The notes under the pieces were generated by a model. That model was not told the origin of the DNA, did not search any database, and saw only the letters and a list, made by a program, of their open reading frames with translations. A DNA stretch of 64,000 bases from Argyresthia goedartella (lineage: Eukaryota; Arthropoda; Insecta; Lepidoptera; Argyresthiidae). Where the stretch lies: positions 9,007,829 to 9,071,828 of the forward strand of contig OX463836.1 in the NCBI GenBank assembly GCA_949825045.1. Direction: 5' to 3'. Numbering within the stretch: the stretch's first letter is position 1; every line of letters starts with the position of its first letter. The translations under genes and the position numbers were made by a program. Below are positions 56,601 to 64,000 of this stretch, in pieces.

Positions 56601-59600
56601 TGATCCTGGAAGAGGAGCAAGACCTGGACTTCTCCGTCGGGGTGACCAGGTCAACTGTGCTGCGGGTGCAGAACTTTACTGCTTCCAGCTCCAACCACTC
56701 TTCAGGTATTCTCTACAGGTCTTCTACGAGTATTATTTTACCATTTTCCAGAGTAGTTCGACCCTGTGCCTGTCTAATATCTCGATTCCTATCAAATTCA
56801 AATTACAGTCGCTCTAACCTATTCCGCGTCCCACGCGCAGCGTTTGCTCTCAGGCAACTACGGATTTTTTGCTGTCAATTCGTAGACATTTGATAATTTA
56901 AAGGACGTCTCTATCTATCCAGCCTCCTGCACCCACTGTTAAGTGGCCTCCTCTTAATTATGCCATTTATTGCGGTCCTGGGCCAACCTGATCTACTGCG
57001 GCCCAGTTGTTTCGGCGATGTCATCGGACCATCGGGCGGGTGGTCTGCCTCTCGGTCTACGCGCGTCCCTTGGCCACCATTCCGTCGTCCCTCCTAGCCA
57101 AGTGTCCCGCCATCTCCACGTTACCCTTGCGATTCGCCTAACCACATCGGTGACCTTGGTGCGTCGTCGTATCTTGACGTCGGGTATGGGACCGCGAAGG
57201 GAGATTCCAAGTATATTGTGCTACTCGGATTTTATGCAAGGATTCCTTTGTTAGCGGCCATGTTTCGGATCCATATGTGAATAGGCAGGATACATTGGTT
57301 AAACACCTTGATTTTGAAGCATTGAGGGATTTCAGACTTTAGGACGTCTTCTAATTTACCAAAGGCGGCCCAACCCAAAACCCAAGAATTTCAGCCAAAG
57401 GATAAACTGTGTCCAAGATAGATAGATGTATTCGTCCACTTTCTCTAGACGACAGTCTACGATTACGTAAGGTTGAGGACCCTAAAGATTGGTGATAATC
57501 TTGGTTTTGAACACGTTCATCTCCAGGCTGACCCCAATAGAAGCTTTATGCAGGTCTTCGAGCAATCTCTGTAGATCCGCAACCTTCTCGGCTAGAAGGA
57601 TAAGGTCGTCAGCAAAGTAAAGGTGTGATAAACATCGGCCGTAGATATGAATACCTCCTTCCTCCCAGTCGACTGTCTTCAGCAGATCTTTAAGCACACC
57701 AGTAAATATTTTTTGTGACATTGTGTCCCCTTGGTGCACACCTCACTGGATCGGCACGAAGTCCAAGAGCCTATGCATCCGTAATTGGAGAGTTGCATTT
57801 CGGTAAAGCTCCCGAAGGATATCCACGTACCGCTTGTCAACATTGCACCGATGGAAAGAGTGAAACACGGCCCAGTGCTCGACACTGTTGAATGCCTTTT
57901 CATAGTCGAGTCTTTCAAAGCATATGGGCCGCTTACACTCCCGACATCTCTCCATCAGTTGTTTGACTACGTGAATATGGTCCATGGTTTATGGACATGA
58001 GAGTTGTCAATTTTCTTTTAGTTGTCATAACTTGTATTCAAAATGTTCCAACAGGTTGTTTATTTTTCGAGCTTATCTGAAGATGTGAGACTAATCTCTT
58101 CGGCTCGTCTCTCAGCTTTTTCCTCAGACACTGCATCTTTTGTGCTTTGCATAGTGATGGATTATTACTTATCGCTTCCGAGAACAGATCCTTAAACGGT
58201 ATCCATATATTAAATTGACGGCTGAATGTTGGGATGTCTATCTTCGGGGTTGATTTCTCGCGGTGCACCATCGACCACAGTTTGCTGTTGATTGCTCTTT
58301 TGAGTTCACAAAATCGTTTCCGATTTTGTGAACATCCTCTCATATTCTCGATCTATGCCCTCAAATTCACTATCTAACTCCCAATGAACTTTGTCGATAA
58401 ATTTCCAACGCTCGCCGATAATACGAAGCAGATCTTCTAATTCCCACTTTTCTGATACGGTCTGCGATGTTGAAAACAGTGCGCTGGAATACTTGGAAGT
58501 TACTTGCTTGCTATCGCAGTGTCTCATCCGTTTTTCTGTTGGTGCCGGTTGATATCATTGGCTCGCCGAACTGATCTTGATTTTTCTCTCCCCCCACCGC
58601 CGCTGATACAACTTGCTTCACAATGTCGGCTTGTCACTCTTGATAATTTCCCAAGATGTCCTTAAGGCTGTACTTTTTAGCTCCTCTCCTCCTTCGTTGT
58701 AATTTTCCGTAAAATATTGAAGGGTTTTTTCGGTTTCACCACAAAGAATAATATGACTTAATTGGAATTCACTCCAATTGTCTGATAAAGTGTTAATGTG
58801 GTCTTTTTTTGATAAAAAGGAGTTTTCCTACCGCGCCCGTCCTTTTGAAGTTATCGAGAAGCTTATCCATCGCTCCCTCTAATTCCTGCTGCTTGATGAT
58901 AAGGTTCATGGTTTCTGCAGCCATGTTGCTTCATAATAAGAGTTAAAATTGGAAATCTCTTACTTGATCTGACGAGATAAGATGACACGAAATCCTGCTA
59001 TCTTCGATCCTCGTTTGCTGCTCCTTACTGTCTTCGCTCCCTGATGACAGTAGCTCCTTGATTAAGTCGGGCCGTTGAAGATGCTGATGTGCCGGAATGG
59101 GAATCTCCTGATCCTCGCCCCACTGACAGTACCTCCTTGCTTGAGCTAGCCCGTCGCACTTGATTGATATTGATAAAACGATTCGATTCCTTGCTTTCAT
59201 TTAATTTAATTTAAACATTTAATATTTACTGCATAGTTAATGTAGTGACTGTTTAATACCGCACTGATAGTTTAATACTTCTTGATAGTCACTTGATGCT
59301 GATCCGTCCACGCACAGTCACTATTTGCTGTCACAATAAAACGGTTTTTCATGCCGTATTTCCAAAGTATGTCGAATGTTCCACGCGACGCGACGGTTTC
59401 GAAGGACCAAAAAAGATGTACGGCTTTGGGCCGTGCACTCTTGATATTGATTGATAAATGATAAAATTCATATTAGGTAAAAGCTTGTGTAAAACAATTC
59501 TTTAACACACGAATAGTATGATAGAATTGTATTAGGATCGATATGTGCCGCACGATGTGCTTGCTGTCCGTACGTGACCTCAATTAAATGACTATATCTA

Positions 59601-62600
59601 ATGTCACGGTGGCAGTGCACCGTACAGTATCCACTCCGGAAGCCTGCCTGCTCTATCGGTTGGTATTCAAGCAGAGTTTGGGTAAATATGTTGCATAAAT
59701 GACATCTAGTATGAAGTAATCGCGTTCTGATTGTTCAAACATCAATTCGAAGGTCCTTTAAATCTTTATCTACACACGTATCATAAACCCTCTTTACTGC
59801 GTACAAAAACCGCACGTTACGATCAGCATAATGTTAAACTACTTGGGAAAAACTCATTTCTTATCTGAAAAATTATACATAATGTGTAATTTTTCTGCAT
59901 ATTATGACATTCAAATTTCGAACGCCGACGCCCGCCTACGTGCGCCCCTAGTTTGTCGGTGAAGTTGTACTGACATTCAAATTTCGAACGCCGATGCCCG
60001 CCGGTGGCACGTTGGTACTACAGAACAAGCTAAACAACTGCAGAGCCACAATGCCGGTCAAACATGCGGTTCCTGAACACATCAAAGAGAGCTTATGATA
60101 TGTGTGTAGATAAACTAGTGTATGTAACTGTACATAATTAGGCATTAAAACTCTCGAGTGATATTATTATGAAACGAGCCGAAGGCGAGTATTAATGCCC
60201 TCCATTATGTAGCAGTCACATAAACTACTATTAAGTGCCACTAGCTAGTAAACTGAATAAGACTTTACTCGAGTATACTTTGACAAATCTATATAAATTT
60301 GTATGGAGTTGTAAAAGTTTACTCGAGTTAAGTCTTATTCGGTTTTCTAGCTAGTCGCCCTATAGGATGTTCGCCAATTTCGAATTGACCTTTGAGTGAC
60401 GCTTTAAATTTTTAAGCAACACTTTGAAAGGTAATCCGAAATATAGCGAAAAAGAACCTGTCCAAATACAGAGTATTCTATAAAACGAGTGGAATTCACC
60501 AAAGTTGTTAAAATTTTCATTTATTAGTACCTGACGTTTCATATAAAATACTATGATTAAATTATCTTTTTCCATCGTAGTGTACGCGATAAGGATGAAC
60601 ACATCGACACCGAGCACAGTGCCACTGAGTATGTCGTACACTGTCAACCCCCTGGACGAGACCACCGGCGTGATATGCTCCTGTATGCTACTCTTTGGTC
60701 TGTACGTGCTGATTATTTTTGAGGTGAGTTCAGGTTTTACGTCGTTTGGGAAAAGCACCAGCTTATTTATTTACGGTAACAAATACATATAATGATCACC
60801 AAAATGTTTTTTTCCTACCCAAAATGGATAAATGAACACCAAAAGTTGCAAAAATAACAGGGCAAAATAGTGCGGTAGCTTAGGTGAAGGGTAAAGGGGG
60901 TGAGCGAAGCGAACCCTTGTAGGTTTACTGGAAGAAATCTCTTGTTAGAGATGAGCTAGCATTTGTGAATGTATTTTCCATTGTCCAGTCTGTAATCTTA
61001 ATATTGTTTTGTGTTGAATTGTATTGAATGAAATTATTGGACTGGACTTTATTGTCCGTCTCTGTCTAGACCCCTTAGACCCTTTTTTTCTCAAGAACGC
61101 AAGGAGGTATCAAGGTGAACTATCAAATTGATACTCAGGTCCCTTGGAGATGTGAAAAAAATACTTCTTTATCAAGGTAATTGACGACCCGAATGGCCGA
61201 GTCGGCAGTGACCCTGCCTACGAAGCCAAGGGTCCCGGGTTCGAGTCCCGGTGAACGCAAATATGTGTTTGATGCGAACGGATGTTTGTACCCTAGTCAT
61301 GGTTGTTTATCTATCTAAGTATAATATTTATCTATATAAGTATGTGTATCGTTGTCTAGTACTCAAAATACAGGGAATCCTAGTTTGGGGCTAGAGCAAT
61401 GTGTGTAATTAGTGTCCAAGGTATTATTATTATTATATAATTAAAAGATACGGCTGTTTACGAAAATTTGATTTCCCTAGGTGATTAACCGCACCATGGC
61501 CGCCGTCGTGGTCTCCACGCTGTCCCTGGCGGTACTCTCCCTGGTGGGCGAGAGACCCTCGCTGCCGGAGCTGGTCTCGTGGCTAGACATGGAGACACTG
61601 CTGCTGCTTTTCAGCATGATGCTTCTCGTCGCCATCATGGCTGAAACCGGCGTCTTTGACTTCCTAGCTGTCTTCACTGTTCAGGTGAGCGCCCGACTAA
61701 AAGTTTAACGTGACTTTTTTAACCGACTTTTAAAAAGGAGGGGTTCTTAAGGGTTAAGGGTTTTGGTAGCCTCGGTTATAGACAACATTCGCTTCCCGAC
61801 CGGGGAGGAAGATTTTTTAAGTATGTAACTTGGTGTATTCATTTACCAGGCAGATACATTGCTTCTGATCCCACACTAGGAATCCCTATGTCGTGGGAAC
61901 CAGAAACGGTTACGTCACCCACATATAAATATATCCATGACCAACATAATTTATCGCAGTGTCACGCCTTGTACAATAGAGGGCGGCAGAGGCGCTATTG
62001 TGCCCACGTTTAGCTTTTCATCTCTCCATTTTCCGTGAAAGGGAGCTAGCCCATAGCCTCAGCTATGGAGAATTAAGGTTTCCGTTAATAATGCTGGAAA
62101 CGTCGAGTGAGAGTTTTCACTACACCGATTATGCCTGCATGCTTCTCACTCACACATGTGTCTCAAGCGCTTGCCGTCCCAAGAAACTGGTAAATAGAAG
62201 TGCGAAGTGCTATAGGAGGTGACCCTTTTACATTATGTCCCTCCCCACTTCCATGGTCACTTCCCTGCTCACTTCCATTCACTTCGGTATAATGTAAACA
62301 AGTTAGGTGCTAAAGAGTTTCTTGAGTGATGCCAGAGGTCTCACTCAACAGTTTAGGTACGTTCGACCGGCCAACCCGTACGACGGGATTTCAGTTAGGT
62401 TGCCGTTCGCTTGGATGGAACAATAACGTACATAACATTTTAGGGTGTCTAAAGGAATTGTTCACAAATAAAATTCGATAAGTACTAATAACACCTCTCT
62501 TACACAGAGTGGACTAAAATTCACAAACACAAATCGCACGTAGGTAACCCTAGCGTGATCAAGCGAGACAGGAGTTTACAGGACGACCTTGTGATGTCAC

Positions 62601-63558
62601 AGTAAAAGAAGCTCTAAGGCGTAGTAATGCGGCGCAATCTAGCCTGCACGGGCGGAGCAACCGATTCTGTTGGTGCTTAGCTTAGCTAGATTGCGCTTTA
62701 TTGTCGCGCAGCGAGAGTTATTTAAGTGTATTTGCGGAGTGATCTTTCTGTATGTAGTACTATCAAGTATTCTGTGGTAAAGCTGAATCTATGGATATAA
62801 GAGAAACATGAACTAAGGAGAAAAATAAACGAGCGTGTGAAACTGCTTGGATACAACATCTTTATGTAGCGTGAAAGACGAAGGTTTCACACTTTGCTAA
62901 ATGACCTCCGATGAAATAAAAAAATTACTTCACTGCGATACCTCGTCCGTGCAAAGGTCCCAATTACTCCAGGCGGCAAGACCCGCAGTGTGAGAGGGAC
63001 GGAATTGGGAAAAAATATCATAACGTAGCGCTAAACCACATAAAAATTATTTAAAAATAAACTACGCTATTTTGTTAAAAAGTTTTTTAAAGATGTTTTA
63101 CTAATACATAATATCTAAATTTTGAACGCAGTTCCACAATAAAAGTAGTTAGGATTTCAGAATTACAGGAAAAAATAAAATAATTTAGAGGTATTTTCGT
63201 AATTAAATTCTATCGAGAAAATTTCATCCAATCGCGTTTTCCTTTAGTGAGAATCTTAATCAAATACTCAATAAACGTTAACCCAAAAATCAAATATGTA
63301 GATGACTTAGAGGTGGAGTAAATGGAATCAAAAAAACCCCCATTTTTTTCTCGTATCACCTTAACAGCTTGAGAAGAAAAATATTTTTTAGCATAGAGGT
63401 GTTACGCAAATAGCTTCGTTAATCTGAGTGATTTTGTTTCAGATTACGAAAGGCAAGATGTGGCCACTAATCAGCGTGCTGCTTGTCTTTACGACAGCCA
63501 TGTCCTTGTTTCTGGACAACGTCACAACAGTTCTACTCATGTCGCCAGTCACTATCAG
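41637..63558 (+). CDS. Oca2: P protein (OCA2 / hoepel-like) transporter, first 11 exons, continues beyond window
   Basis: Exons: 41637-41726, 43118-43232, 44718-44835, 47926-47988, 48085-48124, 48256-48391, 49891-50078, 56582-56705, 60581-60723, 61481-61684, 63443-63558. Phases join throughout and give 445 codons plus two bases. Exons 1-5 encode a charged cytosolic N-terminus. Exon 6 has a first membrane helix (CIKLSLLLACWLFFTLVFMM). Exons 7-8 form the large loop. Exon 9 ends with a helix (LLFGLYVLIIFE). Exon 10 has INRTMAAVVVSTLSLAVLSL and ETGVFDFLAV. Exon 11 has LFLDNVTTVLLMSPVTIR. These last blocks align directly with vertebrate OCA2, an ArsB/CitM-superfamily pigment-organelle membrane transporter affecting pH. 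Exon 2 and the start are the least certain parts. The name is family-level; which hoepel paralogue is unclear. Confidence 0.9.
41750..41850 (+). repeat. LINE 3'-tail fragment in P intron 1
   Basis: GTGGCGTGGCCTGCTCG and GAGGCCTTTGCCTAGCAGTG match the usual AEAFAQQW-type end of insect LINE ORF2, as in the fragment at 47205-47330. Confidence 0.4.
41990..42252 (+). repeat. GGTACGGAACCCT-type repeat
   Basis: TTCATGAGATTTCAGACGGA, then a GACGGACAGATAGCGGACGC block, ending CAGGTACGGAACCCTAAAT. Same family as 13577-13890. Confidence 0.5.
42290..43086. mobile_element. inverted-repeat element in P intron 1, with nested hairpin MITE
   Basis: Outer arms: GCCCACCCGCCATCGCCAGT with AAAACGCAGTAATGACC (42297-42334) and its inverse TGACTGCGTTTTACTGG, CGGGTGGGCATTATGG (43050-43084). 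Nested inside, 42868-43025: GGATTTTTAATTTGAGGCCA with GAAATGTAAACAA inverted as TTGTTTACATTTCTGGCC, TCAAATTAAAAATCC. The outer element ends about 32 bp before exon 2. Confidence 0.7.
43526..43735 (+). repeat. tRNA-derived SINE (family B), full head
   Basis: GACCCGAATGGCCGAGTCGG holds a perfect A box (TGGCCGAGTCGG) and GGGTTCGAGTCCCGG a perfect B box. The body is as at 61186. It ends near ATTTATTTTTTATTTTTTTA. Located in P intron 2. Confidence 0.85.
43750..44178 (+). pseudogene. LINE ORF1 with FP25K-like C-terminal domain, 5'-truncated
   Basis: An open frame of about 140 codons reads AVTLEERDVMLAVWVGVVQG, then RRIGVRLARRDLRDRVLQAA, then ILINERLTRANWQLFYRVRE and WRFFWTKTGRILAR before the stop. 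The INE.LT..n..LF...R and WTk.GRI..R motifs are those of the C-terminal domain of insect LINE ORF1 proteins, which shares a fold with baculovirus FP25K (established similarity). Upstream sequence does not extend the domain, so the copy is truncated. No reverse transcriptase follows directly. It lies in P intron 2 directly behind a SINE. Confidence 0.65.
44179..44717. other. P intron 2, remaining part
   Basis: No gene; a small CCCGGGACCCGGG palindrome near 44438. Confidence 0.4.
44842..46395 (-). mobile_element. Tc1-family (DD34E) transposon in P intron 3
   Basis: Terminal inverted repeats: left ACACCGGCACAATTAGCGGA (from about 44846) and right TCCGCTAATTGTGCCGGTGT (to about 46390); the copies differ by small gaps at the very ends. 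TA dinucleotides border it (44840-44841, 46396-46397). The left TA lies at intron positions 5-6, directly after the exon 3 donor. One transposase gene on the minus strand. Confidence 0.88.
45111..46209 (-). pseudogene. Tc1 transposase (DD34E), two frameshifts
   Basis: N-terminal domain: MPDLTPSEILRADQMRRNDK, SIARSLRRSLSTIHRSIQRY and a second helix-turn-helix (LTAVQARNVLGR). After a shift near 45865: MSERTVRRRFEEVGIGSYVP and QVLFTDECRVM with the first catalytic Asp. After a shift near 45595: GGGSIMVWGGICLGARTELV, FILMQDNARAHSAR with the second Asp, and WPARSPDMNPIEHVWDLL with the Glu. Thirty-four residues separate the last two. It ends MRRMETLIIARGG-like (PRRMETLIIARGGNTRY). Only two shifts and otherwise clean frames mean recent inactivation; these could also be sequencing errors. 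Confidence 0.9.
46400..47200. other. P intron 3 repeat fragments, no gene
   Basis: TTAGGGTTCCATACCCGAAC at 46413 and a GTCCGTCCGTCCGAC block at 46928 belong to the GGTACGGAACCCT repeat family. A LINE-type 3' tail with AATAAACGTTTTGAGTTTTG lies at 46828-46870. A weak tRNA-like head (TGGGTTTGAATCCCC, 47139) occurs too. Confidence 0.45.
47205..47330 (+). pseudogene. LINE ORF2 extreme C-terminus
   Basis: Reads SWWKVAQGREEWRRGREAFA then QQRDDVG and stop, the standard W..VA.DR..WRR..EAFAQQ ending of an insect LINE ORF2. Nothing upstream of it belongs to the element. Confidence 0.7.
47466..47846 (+). repeat. two headless SINE-B copies in tandem
   Basis: Both begin AATATTTGTTTGATGAGAA (47466 and about 47667) and run through GATACAGGGAAT, GGGGCTAGATCAATGTGTG. 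The first ends in a TATATATATATTTTTATAT stretch, the second in an ATT repeat. Neither has the tRNA-like head. Confidence 0.8.
48392..49243. other. P intron 6, first part
   Basis: Weak fragments of the GGTACGGAACCCT family (48520-48600, 49090-49200). No gene. Confidence 0.4.
49244..49845 (-). pseudogene. LINE reverse transcriptase C-terminus and 3' end
   Basis: On the minus strand: KVVDSFRYLGHIVTSSLQDD, RALCIVGNMVAQRFHRSSPD, VKLTLFRYLCSYGLTT and FRHLMGLKRFRNV. After a shift: MYADARIDSFNAIQRKWIGS and ERLTDEMTKRWVDIAT, then stop. The 3' untranslated part ends with AATAAAGATTATTATTATT at 49262-49244, so this is a 5'-truncated LINE with its natural 3' end and ATT tail. In P intron 6, 45 bp before exon 7. 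Confidence 0.8.
50079..50514. other. P intron 7, first part
   Basis: A GC-richer repeat-like block with GAGTGAGATAGCGAGCC and GTCTACACGACGCGGTGAGG; no gene. Confidence 0.4.
50515..52920 (+). pseudogene. Jockey-type LINE, endonuclease end plus reverse transcriptase, broken
   Basis: The first part (50515-51380) holds the end of the endonuclease (IDFITMNSLYQFNC, NILDLVL) with stops near 50799, 50954 and 51147. The main open frame 51329-52534 carries the reverse transcriptase: FKGAGPDDIPAVFGK, FPEEWKKSRIVPVYKKGD, KNYRPISILSCFSKLFE, VYTDFSSAFDKVNH, GVPQGSHLGPVLYLIFINDL, then FTDDLKLY at the FADD position. It continues past a stop near 52532 (RETYELRLDHFGMDTLNF, NYPRKRISNTLHTP) to about 52920. No ORF1. 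The substitution to FTDD and many stops show inactivity. It lies in P intron 7. Confidence 0.88.
53230..53640 (+). pseudogene. decayed Jockey-type LINE reverse transcriptase fragment
   Basis: In shifting frames: WQSTVKYLGCSID, then KAMRAMLRPFLL-like and YKSYALAAQLRRSS, then RLNYAAPAWYGLLSSTQKAW. The order matches the thumb region of Jockey-group ORF2 (VKYLGC.ID..L, RAMLRP, L.YAAPAW). At least three frameshifts. Confidence 0.7.
53710..53962 (-). repeat. 3' LTR of the non-autonomous element
   Basis: 253 bp; differs from the other LTR at about three small places (for example GCTGGGAG against TTCGGGAG, and ATATACC against ATATACT). Confidence 0.88.
55266..55518 (-). repeat. 5' LTR of the non-autonomous element
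   Basis: 253 bp copy; its 5' side on the minus strand is at 55518 (TGTGCCGG). Confidence 0.88.
55746..56523. mobile_element. MITE with ~100 bp terminal inverted repeats, before P exon 8
   Basis: The left CTACAGGGTGAAACAGAAAG ... TGAAACCGATCTGATGAGA is inverted at the right as CTGATGAAATCGGTTTCATA ... CTCTTACACCCTGTAGG. The interior (55860-56410) has no coding content. It ends 58 bp before exon 8. Confidence 0.75.
56900..57985 (-). pseudogene. LINE reverse transcriptase, C-terminal half, frameshifted
   Basis: Minus strand: DHIHVVKQLMERCRECKRPI, FERLDYEKAFNSVEHWAVF and VDKRYVDILRELYRNATLQL. After a shift: HQGDTMSQKIFTGVLKDLLK, HLYFADDLILLAEKVADLQR (FADD box) and VFKTKIITN. Further shifts follow with PTSRYDDAP and a GRP-like end near 57040-56950. 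This is the endonuclease-reverse-transcriptase type of LINE common in insects. Its 5' part is replaced by BEL gag sequence at about 58030. Confidence 0.82.
58040..58924 (-). pseudogene. BEL/Pao gag remnant
   Basis: The minus-strand start at 58924 reads MAAETMNLIIKQQELEGAMD and KLLDNFKRTGAVGK. After breaks come WELEDLLRIIGERWKFIDKV, then PKIDIPTFSRQFNIWIPFKD and CKAQKMQCLRKKLRDEPKRL, the DUF1759 region found also in the intact BEL copy at 28.5 kb (PTFSGKYSEW). It stops abruptly near 58040 where LINE sequence begins. Confidence 0.8.
59394..59409 (-). other. primer binding site of the BEL gag remnant
   Basis: On the minus strand TGGTCCTTCGAAACCG; the first 11 bases equal the tRNA-Tyr primer site at 20449. 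It lies 470 bp upstream of the gag start, so the 5' LTR of this copy must lie to the right of 59410. I could not define its outer end and no second LTR is present. Confidence 0.6.
59766..60231 (+). mobile_element. compound MITE, copy 2, with inserted hairpin
   Basis: Starts TTATCTACACACGTATCATA; the core ends at 60113. The appended part holds the GGCATTAAAACTCTCGAGTG ... GTATTAATGCC hairpin (about 60142-60200) around GAAACGAGCCGAAGGCGA, as in copy 3. Internally, ACATTCAAATTTCGAACGCC is duplicated (59907 and about 59972). Confidence 0.8.
60243..60353. repeat. 111 bp hairpin MITE
   Basis: CTAGCTAGTAAACTGAATAA with GACTTTACTCGAGTA inverted as TTTACTCGAGTTAAGTC, TTATTCGGTTTTCTAGCTAG. It directly follows the compound MITE in P intron 8. 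Confidence 0.8.
60724..61185. other. P intron 9, first part
   Basis: The block TTAGGTGAAGGGTAAAGGGG at 60879 is the inverse of one at 10650-10690. No gene. Confidence 0.45.
61186..61438 (+). repeat. tRNA-derived SINE (family B), full copy before P exon 10
   Basis: GACCCGAATGGCCGAGTCGG head, GGGTTCGAGTCCCGG B box, body through GATGCGAACGGATG and TACAGGGAATCC, ending with an ATT repeat. It ends 42 bp before exon 10. Confidence 0.88.
61850..62100. repeat. SINE-type fragments in P intron 10
   Basis: GATCCCACACTAGGAATCCC with GTGGGAACCAGAAACGG (related to 5445) and GGGAGCTAGCCCATAGCC (related to the SINE at 8338). Confidence 0.45.
62101..63442. other. P intron 10, remaining part
   Basis: No gene. 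Around 62620-62705 a loose inverted pair (GCGGCGCAATCTAGC / GCTAGATTGCGC) suggests an old MITE. Confidence 0.4.
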
Positions 63559-63589
63559 GTTCGTCTTTCTCTCCACTTCTGTACAAGGT

Positions 63590-63740
63590 GAAATTTTATT
63601 AGCTGACCATATTTTGAAGAATGATAGGTACATTATTATGAACAACTTTCGCCAAGAAATATATGGCCGCAAACGAAAAAAAATATTGGGTCTCCCATAG
63701 TAACTTGTAATCAGCTGATCGGATCAATGTACTGAGGGAC
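63590..63740. repeat. MITE fragment after P exon 11
   Basis: GAACAACTTTCGCCAAGAAA, ATATATGGCCGCAAACG and ATCAGCTGATC match the inner block of the MITE at 7664-7940. It starts about 32 bp after the exon 11 donor. Confidence 0.6.
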
Positions 63741-64000
63741 ATTTTTTTTAAATATATGCTATCGAGGAGTACATTTGCTTAGTTGTGTCAACAATGTAAA
63801 GTATACCCTGCACACAACCTAAAACTCATATTCGAATGAACATTTTTTGCTTGGTGGGGGCGGGGTTATATAAGTCAGCGATAACCTTTAGGCCTTCCCC
63901 ACATGGGACTACACGTCGCCATACAAATTCGCTGTTATTCGCACATTATCTGACGTCAAACTCCTCGTCGACCCATCGGAATTGTAAGCAGCGATTTATG

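Overview
The window looks like a piece of an insect nuclear genome, most probably a moth or butterfly (Lepidoptera). The evidence is AT-rich sequence, GT/AG-spliced genes with long introns, two host genes with insect-type structure, and a very dense load of BEL/Pao, maT-mariner, Tc1, Zenon/CR1-like and Jockey-like elements plus tRNA-derived SINEs of the sort common in lepidopterans. The order is an inference; nothing here identifies a species.

Two host genes can be followed exon by exon, both on the plus strand. (1) 6542-16757: a nine-exon zinc-dependent medium-chain alcohol/polyol dehydrogenase. All exons join in frame to give a complete 341-residue protein with the catalytic and structural zinc ligands and the nucleotide-binding glycine motif. 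(2) 41637-63558 and off the right edge: the first eleven exons of a P protein (OCA2, insect hoepel-like) transporter. They cover a cytosolic N-terminus, a first membrane helix, a long loop and the start of the transporter core. No other host gene could be supported.

Layout. 1-6.5 kb: remnants of a LINE and a hAT element, one copy of a dispersed repeat, and a 16 x 71 bp tandem array between inverted SINE copies. 6.5-17 kb: the dehydrogenase, whose introns hold a 2.15 kb foldback element, SINEs, hairpin MITEs, a Zenon-like LINE fragment and a perfect 38 bp palindrome. 17.8-20.2 kb: the second copy of the dispersed repeat, carrying a spliced Tc1/mariner-superfamily transposase of unusually wide catalytic spacing. 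20.2-25.1 kb: a BEL/Pao element with 205 bp LTRs inside a 207 bp MITE. 25.5-34.0 kb: a DD37D (maT) mariner that has received a full-length, apparently young BEL/Pao element with a 1738-codon open frame. 34-41.6 kb: repeats and LINE fragments without a host gene. 41.6-64 kb: the P gene, with introns filled by a Tc1 element, SINEs, several broken LINEs, a non-autonomous LTR element, a BEL gag remnant and MITEs.

The two host genes show no evident joint function. The main interest is the mobile-element stratigraphy: clean target-site duplications, nested insertions with empty sites visible in other copies, and insertions very close to splice sites of the P gene.
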